Assembly: GCA_903923175.1 (NCBI GenBank)
Contig: CAIXWQ010000770.1
Span: forward strand, 1 to 35,935
DNA from: an uncultured delta proteobacterium
Lineage (GTDB): Bacteria; Myxococcota_A; Polyangia; Polyangiales; JADJMO01
Length of the DNA stretch: 35,935 nucleotides
Direction of reading: 5' to 3'
Part shown: positions 11,165-22,385 of the stretch, in pieces
Position numbering within the stretch: the stretch's first letter is position 1
How the letters are laid out: every line of letters begins with the position of its first letter
The notes under the pieces: model-generated
The model's input: the letters and a program-made list of their open reading frames with translations, nothing else
What the model was told of the DNA's origin: nothing
The model's database searches: none
Made by a program: the position numbers and the translations under genes

Positions 11165-12883
11165 CTAGAGGACGTCGAAGGGGTAGCCGCCGTCGCCGTA
11201 GGTTCGCGTCGCGATCCCTTTGAAAAGCTCGTCGTCGTTGCGCTCGAGGGCGCGGAGGTTCTGCGCCATCCGCTCCTGCGCCTGCGTTCCGAACGCCGTC
11301 GTGAGCTCGATCTCGCGCCGCGCTCCTTCCTCTCCCTTGCGCTCGATCGCGCGCGTCGTGCGCGCGAGGCACGCCGCGAGCGCGTACAGATCGATCGCGA
11401 GATCGGCCACGCGACGCTGCGTGTACTGCATCTCCGCGATCTCGCTCCCGTGCTTGCGGAGCGCACGGTCGACCTGCTTGGCGAGCTCGGCGACGTGCTC
11501 CTCGAAGAGCACCGTCTCCTTGTTGAGGATCGGGTGCACGCGGTGCACGCGTTCGCGCCCGAGCGCCGACTTCGCGCGCCGGAGGGCGAAATCGGAGAGC
11601 AGGCCGAACCCCTTGATCGGCTCGCGCATGGCCCGCGAGACCTCCGCGAGCGCGCGCCCCGGCCCCTGCATCCCGGAGAGCGCGATGAAGCAACGCAGGA
11701 TCTCGTTGGTGCCCGCGAAGAACAGGTTCAACCGCGCGTCGCGCATGAGGCGCTCCCACGGCAAGGCGCCGGAGTAGCCCGGGCCCGCCGCGATCTGCGC
11801 CGACTCGTGCGCGACGCGGTGGAGCGTCTCGCTCCCCAGCACCTTGCAGATCGCGCTCTCGAGCGAGTAGTCGGCGAGGCGCGCGTCGACCAGGCCGGTC
11901 GTCAGATAGACGGCGCTCTCGAGGGCATAGATCTCCACGACCATCCGCGAGATCTTGTCCTTGATCAGGCCGAATTCGCCGATCGCCCGCCCGAACGCGC
12001 GACGCTGCTGCGCGTGCGCGATCGCGAGCTCGAGGAGCCGACGGCTCTGCCCCACGCAGGCCCCCGCGAGCGAAACGCGGCCGAGGTTCAAGACCTCCAT
12101 GGCGACCTTGAAGCCGCGACCGACGTCGCCGAGGACGTTGCCGGCGGGGACCTTGGCTGCGTCGAACGAGAGGTTCGCGGTGGCCGAGCCGCGCACGCCG
12201 TGGGTCGCGAGCCGCGCGCCGCTCCGGACGCCGTGGCTGCGCTCGACCACGAACGAAGTCAGGCGCGGCTTCGTCCCCTGGTCGGCCGGCGAGGTGCGCG
12301 CGAAGACGGTGAACAGATCGGCGATGGCGCCGTTGGTCACCCAGGCCTTCTTGCCGCTGAGCACCCACCCTTCGCCGTCGACGGCGCGGTCGGCGCGGAG
12401 CTGGATCGCCGCCGCATCGCTCCCCGCCGAGGGCTCGCTCAACGCGAAGGCGGCGATCGACTCGCCGCGCGCGAGGCGGGGCAGGTACTTGCGCCGCTGC
12501 ATGTCGCTGCCGAACAGCAGCAGGCCGGTGGTGCCGAGCGCGCCGTGACCGGCCAGCGTGAAGGCGAGCGAGGGGTCGATGCTGGCGACCTCCTGCATCA
12601 CGCGCACGCTGCCCGAGGTCGACAGCGACAGCCCGCCTTGCTCGCGCGCGATGCGCAGCCCGAAGAGCCCCTGCGCCTTGGCGAACGCCAGCACCGGCTC
12701 GGGGATCACCCCCTCGCGGTCGATGGCGGCGGAGTCGATCGAGACCTGCGCGAACTTCCGCAGTCGATCGAGGAGAGGATCGACGACCTCGCGGTCCTCC
12801 GGTGGGACGTCGGGGTAGGGCGAGATCAGCTCCTCCGCGAGAACCCCGTGGAAGAGCGACTTCATGAAGCTCTGGTCGGACAT
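11165..12883 (-). CDS. Acyl-CoA dehydrogenase-like protein (VLCAD/ACAD9 type), catalytic Glu absent
   Basis: 572 residues: an N-terminal helical domain, a beta domain with ALSEPSAGSDAAAI and GKKAWVTNGAIAD, a C-terminal helical domain with RRAFGRAIGEFGLIKDKI, and a further 150-residue helical extension as in very-long-chain and ACAD9 enzymes. The family oxidises acyl-CoA to enoyl-CoA with FAD. Where VLCAD and MCAD have the catalytic base in (F/Y)EGT, this protein reads FFAGTNEIL, with Ala at residue 390. The alternative base position used by isovaleryl-CoA dehydrogenase (LDLER) reads LNLGR here, with Gly. So neither known base is in place, while FAD-binding motifs look intact. It may be a structural or assembly protein, as ACAD9 partly is, or use another residue. 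The start MSDQSFMKSLFHG agrees with family N-termini. Confidence 0.86.
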   Translation of the reverse strand: MSDQSFMKSLFHGVLAEELISPYPDVPPEDREVVDPLLDRLRKFAQVSIDSAAIDREGVIPEPVLAFAKAQGLFGLRIAREQGGLSLSTSGSVRVMQEVASIDPSLAFTLAGHGALGTTGLLLFGSDMQRRKYLPRLARGESIAAFALSEPSAGSDAAAIQLRADRAVDGEGWVLSGKKAWVTNGAIADLFTVFARTSPADQGTKPRLTSFVVERSHGVRSGARLATHGVRGSATANLSFDAAKVPAGNVLGDVGRGFKVAMEVLNLGRVSLAGACVGQSRRLLELAIAHAQQRRAFGRAIGEFGLIKDKISRMVVEIYALESAVYLTTGLVDARLADYSLESAICKVLGSETLHRVAHESAQIAAGPGYSGALPWERLMRDARLNLFFAGTNEILRCFIALSGMQGPGRALAEVSRAMREPIKGFGLLSDFALRRAKSALGRERVHRVHPILNKETVLFEEHVAELAKQVDRALRKHGSEIAEMQYTQRRVADLAIDLYALAACLARTTRAIERKGEEGARREIELTTAFGTQAQERMAQNLRALERNDDELFKGIATRTYGDGGYPFDVL

Positions 12884-12946
12884 CGGCGCGACCGAGGAGG
12901 TTAGCAGGACGCCCGCGATTGGGCCCGCCCGCGAACGGGCTCGCGC

Positions 12947-14659
12947 TCACGATCGCGGAGGCAGCCGAACCAGCTTGCCGGCGGAGCGCGCGCCGCTCTT
13001 CTCGGCGTCGCTCTTCTCGGCGTCGCGCTTCTCGGCGTCGCGCTGCCACGGGTACTTGATGCGCCCGTGGTAGACGTTGACGAGCGTGTCGGCCATGCGA
13101 CCGACCACCAGCCGCAGATCGGCCGTCGACAGCCCCGACTCGTCGAGCTGACCGGACTTCAGCTTGCCGAAGATCACGCGCTGGATCATCTCCTCGAACT
13201 TGGCGCGCTCAGGCGGCTCCACCGTGCGCGAGGCGGCCTCGATCGCGTCGACCACCATCAGGATCGCGGTCTCGCGCGTGCGCGGCTTCATGCCGGGGTA
13301 GCGAAAATCGTCCGGGCGGAGCCCCTCGGCGTTCCCGCGCTCCTGCTGCTTGTGCCAGAAATACTCGACGACCTGCGTGCCGTGGTGCGTGTACGCGAAC
13401 TCGACGACCGGCTCCGGCACGCCCCCCTCGCGGAGGATCTTCGTCCCTTCGACGACGTGCGCCATGATGGCGTCGGCCGACACGTGCGGCGCGAGCGCCT
13501 CGTGCGGCGAGCGCTCCCCCGGGCCCAGGTTCTCCACGAAATACTTCGGCTGAACCGACTTTCCGAGGTCGTGGTAGTACGCCCCCGCGCGCACCAGCAG
13601 CGCGTCCGCGCCGATCGCCGACGCCGCCGCCTCGGCGAGGTTCGCCATCGCGCGGCAGTGCTCCCACGTTCCGGGCGCCTCGCGGGCCATGCGCTGCAGC
13701 AGCGGCTGCTCCAGATCGACGAGGTCGAGCAGGCGGTCGCGCCCGACGGCCCCCAGCACCCGCTCGGCGATCTCGCGGAACACGAACGCGAGCAGCCCCG
13801 CCGCGATCCCGCCGCCCGCGCAGGCGAGCAGGTTCGAGCGGGCAGGGTGCGTGAGATCGTCGAGGACCGAGAACCCTGCGTCGAACGCGAACGAGGCGGC
13901 CGCGAAGATCACCGCCGCCGGGATCCCACCGAGCAGGCCGGCGAGGATCATCTGGCGTGGGTGCTTGCGATCCTGGAACGCGAGCGACGAGGCCAGGCCG
14001 CGCACCAACACCACCCCGGGCAGCAGGATGTCGAAGCGCACGAAGCTCGAGGCGAAGAACGCCACGACGACGTTGAGCATGAACGCCGTACGTCGATCGA
14101 GGTAGAGCACGCCCCAGAGGGGCACGACCGCGAACGGCACCCAGTAGACCGGGATCGCGGTGAGCATGAGCAGCGCCTTCGCGGTCGCGAGCACGCCCAC
14201 CAGCAGCACGAAGATGCCGACCTGCGGCCGCAGCAGGCGCGCCGCGCTCGGCGCGAAGCGGCGCATGTACGTCGTGAGCAAGAGGCTGAGCGTCAGGTAG
14301 ATGGCGCCGACCCCCGCGACGCGGCCGAACCGCCCGAACGGCCCGCTTGCGCTGGTCGCCTCGTGCGCGAGCGCCAGCCGATGATCGGCGATCGCCTCGT
14401 CCAGCAGCGTCCCTCGCGGCACGATCACCGCGCGCTGCTCGTAGCGGAGCGTCGAGGCGCCGGGGCTCGTCGGCAGGAAGCGCGGCGCGTTCGGCACCCG
14501 CAGCGTGACGGGCGTGATCTCTCCGTAGCGCAGCTCGCCGCGGCCGACCGCCGCGCGCACGATCAGATCGGCCGAGGCGACGAGCGTCAGGAGCGCCGCG
14601 AAGACGACGCTGAGGACGACGCCGGCGGTCGCGCCAGCCGGGATGCGCGTGCGCAGCAC
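12947..14659 (-). CDS. 7TM-HD family phosphohydrolase (PgpH-like, cyclic dinucleotide phosphodiesterase candidate)
   Basis: 570 residues from GTG at 14659. One N-terminal TM (about 8-30), a short periplasmic segment of about 80 residues (shorter than the large extracellular domain of Listeria PgpH), then six or seven TMs (about 110-310), then a cytoplasmic HD domain. The HD motif is AYYHDLGK near residue 362, with a conserved SPHEALAPHVSADAIMAHVV and AYTHHGT downstream, as in PgpH, which hydrolyses cyclic di-AMP. The C-terminal tail has three DAEK(R/S) units and is strongly charged. A role in second-messenger turnover is likely by homology; the substrate is not proven. Next gene downstream is the acyl-CoA dehydrogenase-like gene 63 bases away. 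Confidence 0.87.
   Translation of the reverse strand: MLRTRIPAGATAGVVLSVVFAALLTLVASADLIVRAAVGRGELRYGEITPVTLRVPNAPRFLPTSPGASTLRYEQRAVIVPRGTLLDEAIADHRLALAHEATSASGPFGRFGRVAGVGAIYLTLSLLLTTYMRRFAPSAARLLRPQVGIFVLLVGVLATAKALLMLTAIPVYWVPFAVVPLWGVLYLDRRTAFMLNVVVAFFASSFVRFDILLPGVVLVRGLASSLAFQDRKHPRQMILAGLLGGIPAAVIFAAASFAFDAGFSVLDDLTHPARSNLLACAGGGIAAGLLAFVFREIAERVLGAVGRDRLLDLVDLEQPLLQRMAREAPGTWEHCRAMANLAEAAASAIGADALLVRAGAYYHDLGKSVQPKYFVENLGPGERSPHEALAPHVSADAIMAHVVEGTKILREGGVPEPVVEFAYTHHGTQVVEYFWHKQQERGNAEGLRPDDFRYPGMKPRTRETAILMVVDAIEAASRTVEPPERAKFEEMIQRVIFGKLKSGQLDESGLSTADLRLVVGRMADTLVNVYHGRIKYPWQRDAEKRDAEKSDAEKSGARSAGKLVRLPPRS
12998..13042 (-). repeat. Three 15-bp tandem repeats in the C-terminal tail of the HD protein
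   Basis: Three nearly identical units of CTTCTCGGCGTCGC(G/T) on the plus strand (12998-13012, 13013-13027, 13028-13042) encode DAEK(R/S) three times on the minus strand. In-frame repeats of this size can change copy number by slippage without breaking the frame. They fall after the HD domain, in a tail that probably has no catalytic role. Confidence 0.85.
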
Positions 14660-14703
14660 GTGGGTCGACTAGCTTGGCGCTCGGGAGGAGGCCAGCCGCT
14701 CGC

Positions 14704-15891
<1,188 letters not shown>

Positions 15892-15974
15892 GGGTGGAGG
15901 GATGTCTACGATAGCGGACGGGTTTCGTCGAGAGGGGGAGGCCGTCCACGCACGCGCCGTCACCTCGTCCGGAC

Positions 15975-16010
15975 AAAAGCGACGAGGCCACCTCGCGAGC
16001 GGCGGCCTCG
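15975..16010 (-). terminator. Rho-independent terminator of the TPR gene
   Basis: On the minus strand CGAGGCC (16010-16004) pairs with GGCCTCG (15989-15983) across a 14-base loop that can pair further, and is followed by TCGCTTTTGTCC. The short T-run (15978-15975) and its position 17 bases after the stop at 16027 fit an intrinsic terminator of the upstream gene, separating it from the rhodanese-MoeB gene. Confidence 0.6.
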
Positions 16011-16026
16011 AAGCCCGAGCGAAGGC

Positions 16027-16974
16027 TCAGAACGAGCCGGCGATGCCGATGCCCGCGAAGCCCGGCCCCGGGGTGATCTGGAGGGAGGCGGCGTCCTTCT
16101 TCTTGTCGCCGCCCATCACGTAGAGCCCGACGCCGACACCGGCCGCGACCACGCCGAGGCCCGTCATCACGACGCCGACCGTACGGGTCGACTTCGCGCT
16201 GTTGCCGTCGTTGGCGATCGGCGTGCACTTCGCCGTGAGCGCCGCGTCCCAGACCGGCGCCTTGCAGCCGGCGTTGGTGTAGTCGTTCGAGAGCGACTTC
16301 ACCTTGCCGTTCTCCACGATCCACAGGATGCCGCCGATGAGGGCGACGCCGCCGCCGCCGGCCATGAAGCCGATGGGAAGCGCCTTGGAGCCGCCCGAGG
16401 GGGGCGCGCTGCCGGTGGGCGCCGTGGTCGCCGTGCCGGTGGGCGCGGTCGTGCCGGTGGGCGCCGTGGTCGTGGTGCCCGTGGGCGCGGTCGTGCCGGT
16501 GCCCGTCGGCGCGGTGGTCCCGGTGCCGGTCGGCGCCGTGGTCGTCGCGGTCGGGTTGACCTTCTTCTGCAGGTTCCCGATCGTCGCGTCGAGCTGATCG
16601 AGCTCCTCGCCGGTCGGTTTTCCGCGCACGCGGTACAGCTGGTAGACCTCGATCGCGGCAGTGATCTGCCCGTCCGCGGCGAGCGCCTTGCCCAGGTTCT
16701 TGAGGAAGATGTGCTTGTCGCAGGCCTTGCGATAGCCGTCCTTCCAGTACTTGATGGCGTCCGGGAAGTTCGAGATCTTCCAGGCCTGATCGCCCAGCTC
16801 GAACAGGGTCTTCGCCTGGTCGAGGTCGACCTTCGACGGTTTGCAGGCGGCCCCTTCGGGCGGCGGCCAACCAGGCTCCCTGATCGCATTCTGAGCGAGG
16901 ACGGGGCCGATGCCGGCACCGCCGAGGGCCGTCGCGGTGACCAGCAGCCAAGGCACGAAACGTCCGACGCGCAT
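16027..16974 (-). CDS. Secreted TPR-like protein with Thr/Pro/Gly repeat and C-terminal hydrophobic segments
   Basis: 315 residues from ATG at 16974, with a good ribosome site (TTGGAGGT) nine bases upstream. Signal peptide: MRVGRFVPWLLVTATALGG through PVLAQN. Residues 50-135 are helical repeats typical of TPR (AKTLFELGDQAWKISNFPDA, then a second unit ending AAIEVYQLYRVRG). Residues 146-188 are the low-complexity APTGTxTT repeat. Two hydrophobic Gly-rich segments follow (IGFMAGGGGVALIGGILWIV and VGVVMTGLGVVAAGVGVGLYV), flanking a loop with two Cys. The C-terminus ends in GFAGIGIAGSF. This arrangement (TPR, PEGA-like position, repeat, two TMs) is common in myxobacterial envelope proteins of unknown function. 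It is divergent from the sigma-54 regulator gene. Confidence 0.75.
   Translation of the reverse strand: MRVGRFVPWLLVTATALGGAGIGPVLAQNAIREPGWPPPEGAACKPSKVDLDQAKTLFELGDQAWKISNFPDAIKYWKDGYRKACDKHIFLKNLGKALAADGQITAAIEVYQLYRVRGKPTGEELDQLDATIGNLQKKVNPTATTTAPTGTGTTAPTGTGTTAPTGTTTTAPTGTTAPTGTATTAPTGSAPPSGGSKALPIGFMAGGGGVALIGGILWIVENGKVKSLSNDYTNAGCKAPVWDAALTAKCTPIANDGNSAKSTRTVGVVMTGLGVVAAGVGVGLYVMGGDKKKDAASLQITPGPGFAGIGIAGSF
16411..16536 (-). repeat. APTGTxTT coding minisatellite
   Basis: Six in-frame copies of the unit Ala-Pro-Thr-Gly, mostly in the form APTGTGTT or APTGTTTT with 24-base spacing and one shorter 18-base unit, encoded on the minus strand. The bases are imperfect copies of GCGCCCACCGGCACC. 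It lies between the TPR and TM regions and likely forms an extended, possibly O-glycosylated linker; copy number may vary between strains. Confidence 0.85.
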
Positions 16975-16996
16975 CGAAGCGACCTCCAAGCTCTTT

Positions 16997-17022
16997 CGCC
17001 CGAGTCCGGGGTGTCTCGGGCG
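16997..17022 (-). promoter_or_regulatory. Leader hairpin upstream of the TPR gene
   Basis: CGCCCGAG (16997-17004) and CTCGGGCG (17015-17022) form a perfect 8-bp stem with a 10-base loop, ending nine bases before the GGAGGT ribosome site (16983-16988, minus strand). GAGTC (17002-17006) can alternatively pair with GACTC (17022-17026). It may be an operator or an RNA leader structure affecting translation, but chance is possible at this GC content. Confidence 0.4.
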
Positions 17023-17240
17023 ACTCGTATCACACCTGCGCAGGCCGTAGAAAGCTCCGCGCTTGCGCGGCGCACGACGGGCGCGGATCGCGGTGCGGGC
17101 AGCGTTTCTCGCGGAGGACGGGGCGACGCGCGCGCGGACGGGCTCGCCGCCCTGCGCAGGTCGGGGTACAGGAGCGCCGTTCCGCGGGGGCACCCCCGAG
17201 GTGCAAACTCGCAATCCGCACGAGACTCGAGGGTCGGCCG

Positions 17241-18683
<1,443 letters not shown>

Positions 18684-18708
18684 GCCACGCGCTCGCCAGA
18701 GCCGCACG

Positions 18709-20271
18709 ATGGATCTCCTGGCGGGCGCAGCCTTCGCCGAGTGCGGCGTCTACGTCATACTCGCGGCCTATTTCTTCCTGTTCTCGTTCCGCAAGGCGCC
18801 GGAGTCGCTCGAGTTCCGGCTCTTCGCGCTCGCGTGCGTCGGCATGGCGGTCTACGCCGTGTTCGTCGGCCTCCACTTCCGCGTGCCCGACGACGCGCGC
18901 GCCGCCGACTGGATCGCCCGGACGGTGTACCCCGCGGCCGTCGTCGCCGCGGCCTCGCTCCACGTCACGCTGCTCTACGCGGAGGTCGAGCCGCGCCTGC
19001 GCCGAGGGATCGCGCGCGCGGCCTGGGTGCTCGCGCCGCTGATGGCGGGCGCGCAGGCCGCGGGGCTCCTCTTCACGCACACGCCGCGCACGCGCGTCGT
19101 CGTGCTCGGCTCGCTCTCGCACGCGAGCCGGTGGTGGCAGCCGCGGCCTTCGATGTTCGTGCTCCACGGCTTCCTGCTGCTGTGCGCCGCGCTCGCCGTC
19201 GCCGCGCTCTTCAAGGCCATCCGCGACGGCAAGCGCGAGGCGCGCTTCGCGATCTTCGGCGCCGGCGTGATGGCGATCGCGGTCGTGAACGACGTGCTGG
19301 TCGCGCAGGACGTCGTTCACGGGATCTCGGTCACCGAGCACGCGTTCGCGATCTTCGCGTTCGGGCTCTCGTACACGCTCCTCGCCCGCTACGTGCGCTT
19401 CGCCGAGGCGCTCGACGTCAAGGGGGCCGAGCTGCGCAAGCGCGCGCAGAAGCTCCGGCGCGCGTACGAGGAGCTGCGCGCGGCGCAGGAAGAGCTCGTC
19501 CGCAAGGAGCAGCTCGCGGTGATCGGCGAGCTCGCCGCGGTCGTCTCGCACGAGGTCCGCAACCCGCTCGCGATCATCCGCAACGCGGTCGCCGGGCTGC
19601 GCCGCGCAGGCGCGAGCGACGAGGACCGCGAGATGCTCCTCGGCATCCTCGACGAGGAGACGGCGCACCTGAATCACCTCGTCGGCGACCTGCTCCGCTA
19701 CGCGCGGCCCATCCACATCGAGCGACAGCGGCTCGACCTGGACACGCTCGTCGGCAAGGCGTGCGAGCTCGCCGCCGGCCACCAGAAGGTCAAGCTCGAG
19801 CGCGTCGGGCGCGGCGCCGATCTGCCGGACGCGCAGGGCGACGCGAACCTGATCCGCCAGGTCCTCGACAACCTCGTCCAGAACGCCTGCCAGGCGATGC
19901 CCGAGGGCGGCACGCTCACCGTGCGCCTGGTCGCCGCGAGCGAAGAGGGGCGCGACGGCGTCGCCGTGGAGGTCGCGGACACCGGCGAAGGGATGGACAC
20001 CATCGTTCGCTCCCGAGCGCGCACGCCGTTCTTCACCACGCGCCCCGCCGGCACGGGGCTCGGCCTCGCGATCTGCGACCGCATCGTCACGGCCCACGGC
20101 GGCCTGCTGGCGATCAAGAGCCGGGCGCTCGAGGGGACGGTCGTGCGCGTGTTCCTCCCCGCGGGCACCGGAATCCAGACGCCCGAGCCGATGCGCAGCT
20201 CGGCGCCGCCGCCGAGCTCGCGGAGCGTATCCGAGCGGCTCGAATCGGCCTACGCAGCCCCCCGCCGATGA
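18709..20271 (+). CDS. Seven-TM sensor histidine kinase
   Basis: 520 residues. Seven hydrophobic segments fill residues 5-235 (starting AECGVYVILAAYFFLFSF and ending AFAIFAFGLSYTLLARYV), with almost no periplasmic domain, then a coiled coil (about 240-270) and the kinase core. H-box SHEVRNPLAII with His 281; N-box DNLVQNACQAMP; G1 DTGEGM; G2 GTGLGLAIC. The 7TM N-terminus without PAS or HAMP suggests the membrane region itself senses a signal, lipid state or a partner protein. Adjacent to the NtrC-type regulator, likely its partner. The stop overlaps the start of rlmE (ATGA), so rRNA methylation is coupled to this signalling operon by translation at least. Confidence 0.92.
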   Translation: MDLLAGAAFAECGVYVILAAYFFLFSFRKAPESLEFRLFALACVGMAVYAVFVGLHFRVPDDARAADWIARTVYPAAVVAAASLHVTLLYAEVEPRLRRGIARAAWVLAPLMAGAQAAGLLFTHTPRTRVVVLGSLSHASRWWQPRPSMFVLHGFLLLCAALAVAALFKAIRDGKREARFAIFGAGVMAIAVVNDVLVAQDVVHGISVTEHAFAIFAFGLSYTLLARYVRFAEALDVKGAELRKRAQKLRRAYEELRAAQEELVRKEQLAVIGELAAVVSHEVRNPLAIIRNAVAGLRRAGASDEDREMLLGILDEETAHLNHLVGDLLRYARPIHIERQRLDLDTLVGKACELAAGHQKVKLERVGRGADLPDAQGDANLIRQVLDNLVQNACQAMPEGGTLTVRLVAASEEGRDGVAVEVADTGEGMDTIVRSRARTPFFTTRPAGTGLGLAICDRIVTAHGGLLAIKSRALEGTVVRVFLPAGTGIQTPEPMRSSAPPPSSRSVSERLESAYAAPRR

Positions 20272-20900
20272 GCCGCAAGTCGCCCAAAGACTCCTACGCC
20301 CGCCCCGACGCCTTCTCCAAGCGCGCGAAGGCCGAGGGCTACCCCGCGCGTTCCATCTACAAGCTCGAGGAGATCGACCAGCGCTGCGCCTTGCTGCGCC
20401 CCGGCCAGCGCGTGCTCGACCTCGGGTGCGCCCCGGGCTCGTGGCTGCTCTACGCCGCCAAGCGCGTGGGGCCGAAGGGGAGCGTCCGCGGCGTCGATCT
20501 CACGCCGCTCGCGATCGGGCTCCCGAGCAACGCCGTGTCGCTCGCCGGCGACGCGTTCGAGCCGAGCGGGCCGACCTACGACTTCATCCGGGAGGGGGCG
20601 CCGTACGACGCGGTGGTCTCCGACATGGCCCCTTCGACCACCGGCAACCGCTTCACCGATCAGGTCCGCAGCGCCGATCTCGTGCGCCGGACCCTGGAGA
20701 TCGCCGGCGAGTTCCTCGCGCCTGGCGGCGCATGGGTGGCGAAGATATTCATGAGCGAGGAGCTGGTCTCCATCCGCAAGCGTGTGCGCGAGCTCTTCGA
20801 CGAAGAGCGCATCATCCGCCCGGAGGGGACTCGGCAGATCAGCTACGAGGTCTTCCTGGTCGGCCTGCGCCGGAGGCCCGAGGCGCCCCCGACGGGCTGA
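20268..20900 (+). CDS. rlmE: 23S rRNA (uridine-2'-O)-methyltransferase RlmE (FtsJ/RrmJ)
   Basis: 210 residues, the usual length, starting at the ATG inside the kinase stop. N-terminus [21 protein letters not shown] then SIYKLEEID (Lys of the catalytic tetrad). SAM motif I is [14 protein letters not shown]. The other tetrad residues are visible: Asp in [13 protein letters not shown], Lys in WVAKIF and Glu in ISYEVFLV. RlmE methylates the ribose of U2552 (E. coli numbering) in 23S rRNA of the 50S subunit, late in assembly. metK, which makes the SAM substrate, follows after a 223-base gap on the same strand. Confidence 0.95.
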   Translation: MSRKSPKDSYARPDAFSKRAKAEGYPARSIYKLEEIDQRCALLRPGQRVLDLGCAPGSWLLYAAKRVGPKGSVRGVDLTPLAIGLPSNAVSLAGDAFEPSGPTYDFIREGAPYDAVVSDMAPSTTGNRFTDQVRSADLVRRTLEIAGEFLAPGGAWVAKIFMSEELVSIRKRVRELFDEERIIRPEGTRQISYEVFLVGLRRRPEAPPTG

Positions 20901-20990
20901 GGGCCCCGCGCCGCGGCGGCGAAGTGGCGGCGCCGCGAGGCGTTCCGCCCGCACGTTCGGGCCGGGGCCGACGTTGACGGGGGAGGGCGC

Positions 20991-21095
20991 GCGTCGTACA
21001 CGACGCCGCCCCGCTGCCGCGCACGTAGTCGTGCGCCGCGTCGGGGCGAGTGAACCAAGGCGCCCGGTGGCGCCCCGGCGGTGCAGGTCACCGCC
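20991..21095 (+). promoter_or_regulatory. Structured leader upstream of metK: four consecutive perfect hairpins
   Basis: In the 105 bases before the metK ribosome site there are four perfect inverted repeats: GCGTCGT/ACGACGC with a 2-base centre (20991-21006), GCGCACG-TAGT-CGTGCGC (21019-21036), GGCGCC-CGGT-GGCGCC (21059-21074) and GGCGGTG-CAGGT-CACCGCC (21077-21095). Three have four- or five-base loops. They end 17 bases before AAGGAG. The arrangement suggests an RNA leader or cis-regulatory element. It does not match the SAM or SAH riboswitch consensus I can recall. Function is inference. Confidence 0.5.
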
Positions 21096-21123
21096 CAAGA
21101 TTCAGACGCGAAAAGGAGCTGCG

Positions 21124-22368
21124 ATGAGCCGTTATCAGTTCACCTCGGAGTCGGTCACCGAGGGACATCCCGACAAAATCTGCGACCAGATCAGCGACGC
21201 GATCCTCGACGGCATCATCAAGCAGGACAAGAAGGCGCGCGTCGCCTGCGAGACCCTGGTCAAGACGGGCATGGCCGTCGTCGCGGGTGAGATCACCACG
21301 AAGGCGTGGATCGACCTCCCCGTCGTGATCCGCCAGACGATCGCGGAGATCGGCTACACCGACTCGTCGATGGGCTTCGACGCGCACACCTGCGCGGTCC
21401 TCGCGGCGATCGAGAAGCAGTCGCCGGACATCTCGCAGGGCGTGACCGAGGGCGAGGGGCTCCACAAGGAGCAGGGCGCCGGCGATCAGGGCCTCATGTT
21501 CGGCTTCGCCTGCGACGAGACCCCCGAGCTGATGCCGCTGCCGATCCAGACGGCGCACGCGCTCGCGCGTCGGCTCGCCGCGGTCCGCAAGAACGGCGAC
21601 CTGAAGTGGCTCCGCCCCGACGGCAAGACGCAGGTGACCGTCGAGTACGAGGACGACGGCAAGCCCTCGCGCATCGACGCGATCGTCGTCTCGACGCAGC
21701 ACTCCGAGGACGTGAAGTACAAGACCCTCAAGGAGGCGGTCATCGAGACCGTCGTCAAGAAGGTCGTCCCGGCGCGCCTCATCGACAACAAGACGAAGAT
21801 CTACATCAACCCGACGGGCCGCTTCGTCATCGGCGGCCCCTACGGCGACGCCGGCGTCACCGGCCGCAAGATCATCGTCGACACCTACGGCGGCATGGGC
21901 CGTCACGGCGGCGGCGCGTTCTCTGGCAAGGACCCGTCGAAGGTCGACCGCTCGGCCGCGTACTACGCGCGCTACGTGGCGAAGAACATCGTCGCCTCGA
22001 AGCTCGCCAAGCGCTGCGAGGTCCAGATCGCGTACGCGATCGGCGTCGCGCAGCCGGTCGGCGTCTACGTCCGCACGATGGGCACCGGCGTCGTGAGCGA
22101 CGACGCGCTGAGCGCGTGGGTCCTCAAGAACTTCGACATGCGCCCCAAGGCGATCATCGACCAGCTCGACCTCCTGCGGCCGATCTACAAGTCGACCGCC
22201 GCCTACGGCCACTTCGGCCGCAAGGAGTTCACCTGGGAGAAGACCGACCGGGCCGACCAGCTCGCGCACGCCTTCGCCAAGCAGGTGAAGGGCGCTGCCG
22301 ACGCCGCGAAGGCCACGTCGAAGACCGCCCCCAAGGGGCGCGCGCCGGCGAAGTCGAAGCGCGGCTGA
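21124..22368 (+). CDS. metK: S-adenosylmethionine synthetase
   Basis: 414 residues from ATG at 21124, with ribosome site AAGGAG five bases upstream; the frame stays open upstream but the family begins [20 protein letters not shown]. Conserved blocks: ATP/methionine motif [29 protein letters not shown], the phosphate loop [19 protein letters not shown] and the tail YGHFGR. MetK joins methionine and ATP to give SAM, the methyl donor for RlmE and others. The last 25 residues are a Lys/Ala/Pro-rich tail (from [12 protein letters not shown] to KSKRG) not needed in typical MetK. The long upstream leader with hairpins and the strong terminator downstream suggest a monocistronic unit. Confidence 0.97.
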   Translation: MSRYQFTSESVTEGHPDKICDQISDAILDGIIKQDKKARVACETLVKTGMAVVAGEITTKAWIDLPVVIRQTIAEIGYTDSSMGFDAHTCAVLAAIEKQSPDISQGVTEGEGLHKEQGAGDQGLMFGFACDETPELMPLPIQTAHALARRLAAVRKNGDLKWLRPDGKTQVTVEYEDDGKPSRIDAIVVSTQHSEDVKYKTLKEAVIETVVKKVVPARLIDNKTKIYINPTGRFVIGGPYGDAGVTGRKIIVDTYGGMGRHGGGAFSGKDPSKVDRSAAYYARYVAKNIVASKLAKRCEVQIAYAIGVAQPVGVYVRTMGTGVVSDDALSAWVLKNFDMRPKAIIDQLDLLRPIYKSTAAYGHFGRKEFTWEKTDRADQLAHAFAKQVKGAADAAKATSKTAPKGRAPAKSKRG

Positions 22369-22385
22369 CGAGCCCACGTCCGAGT

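Noticed and set aside
20901-21123. A known SAM or SAH riboswitch upstream of metK
   Set aside because: I could not match the conserved cores of the classes I know. The structure is reported only as a candidate element.
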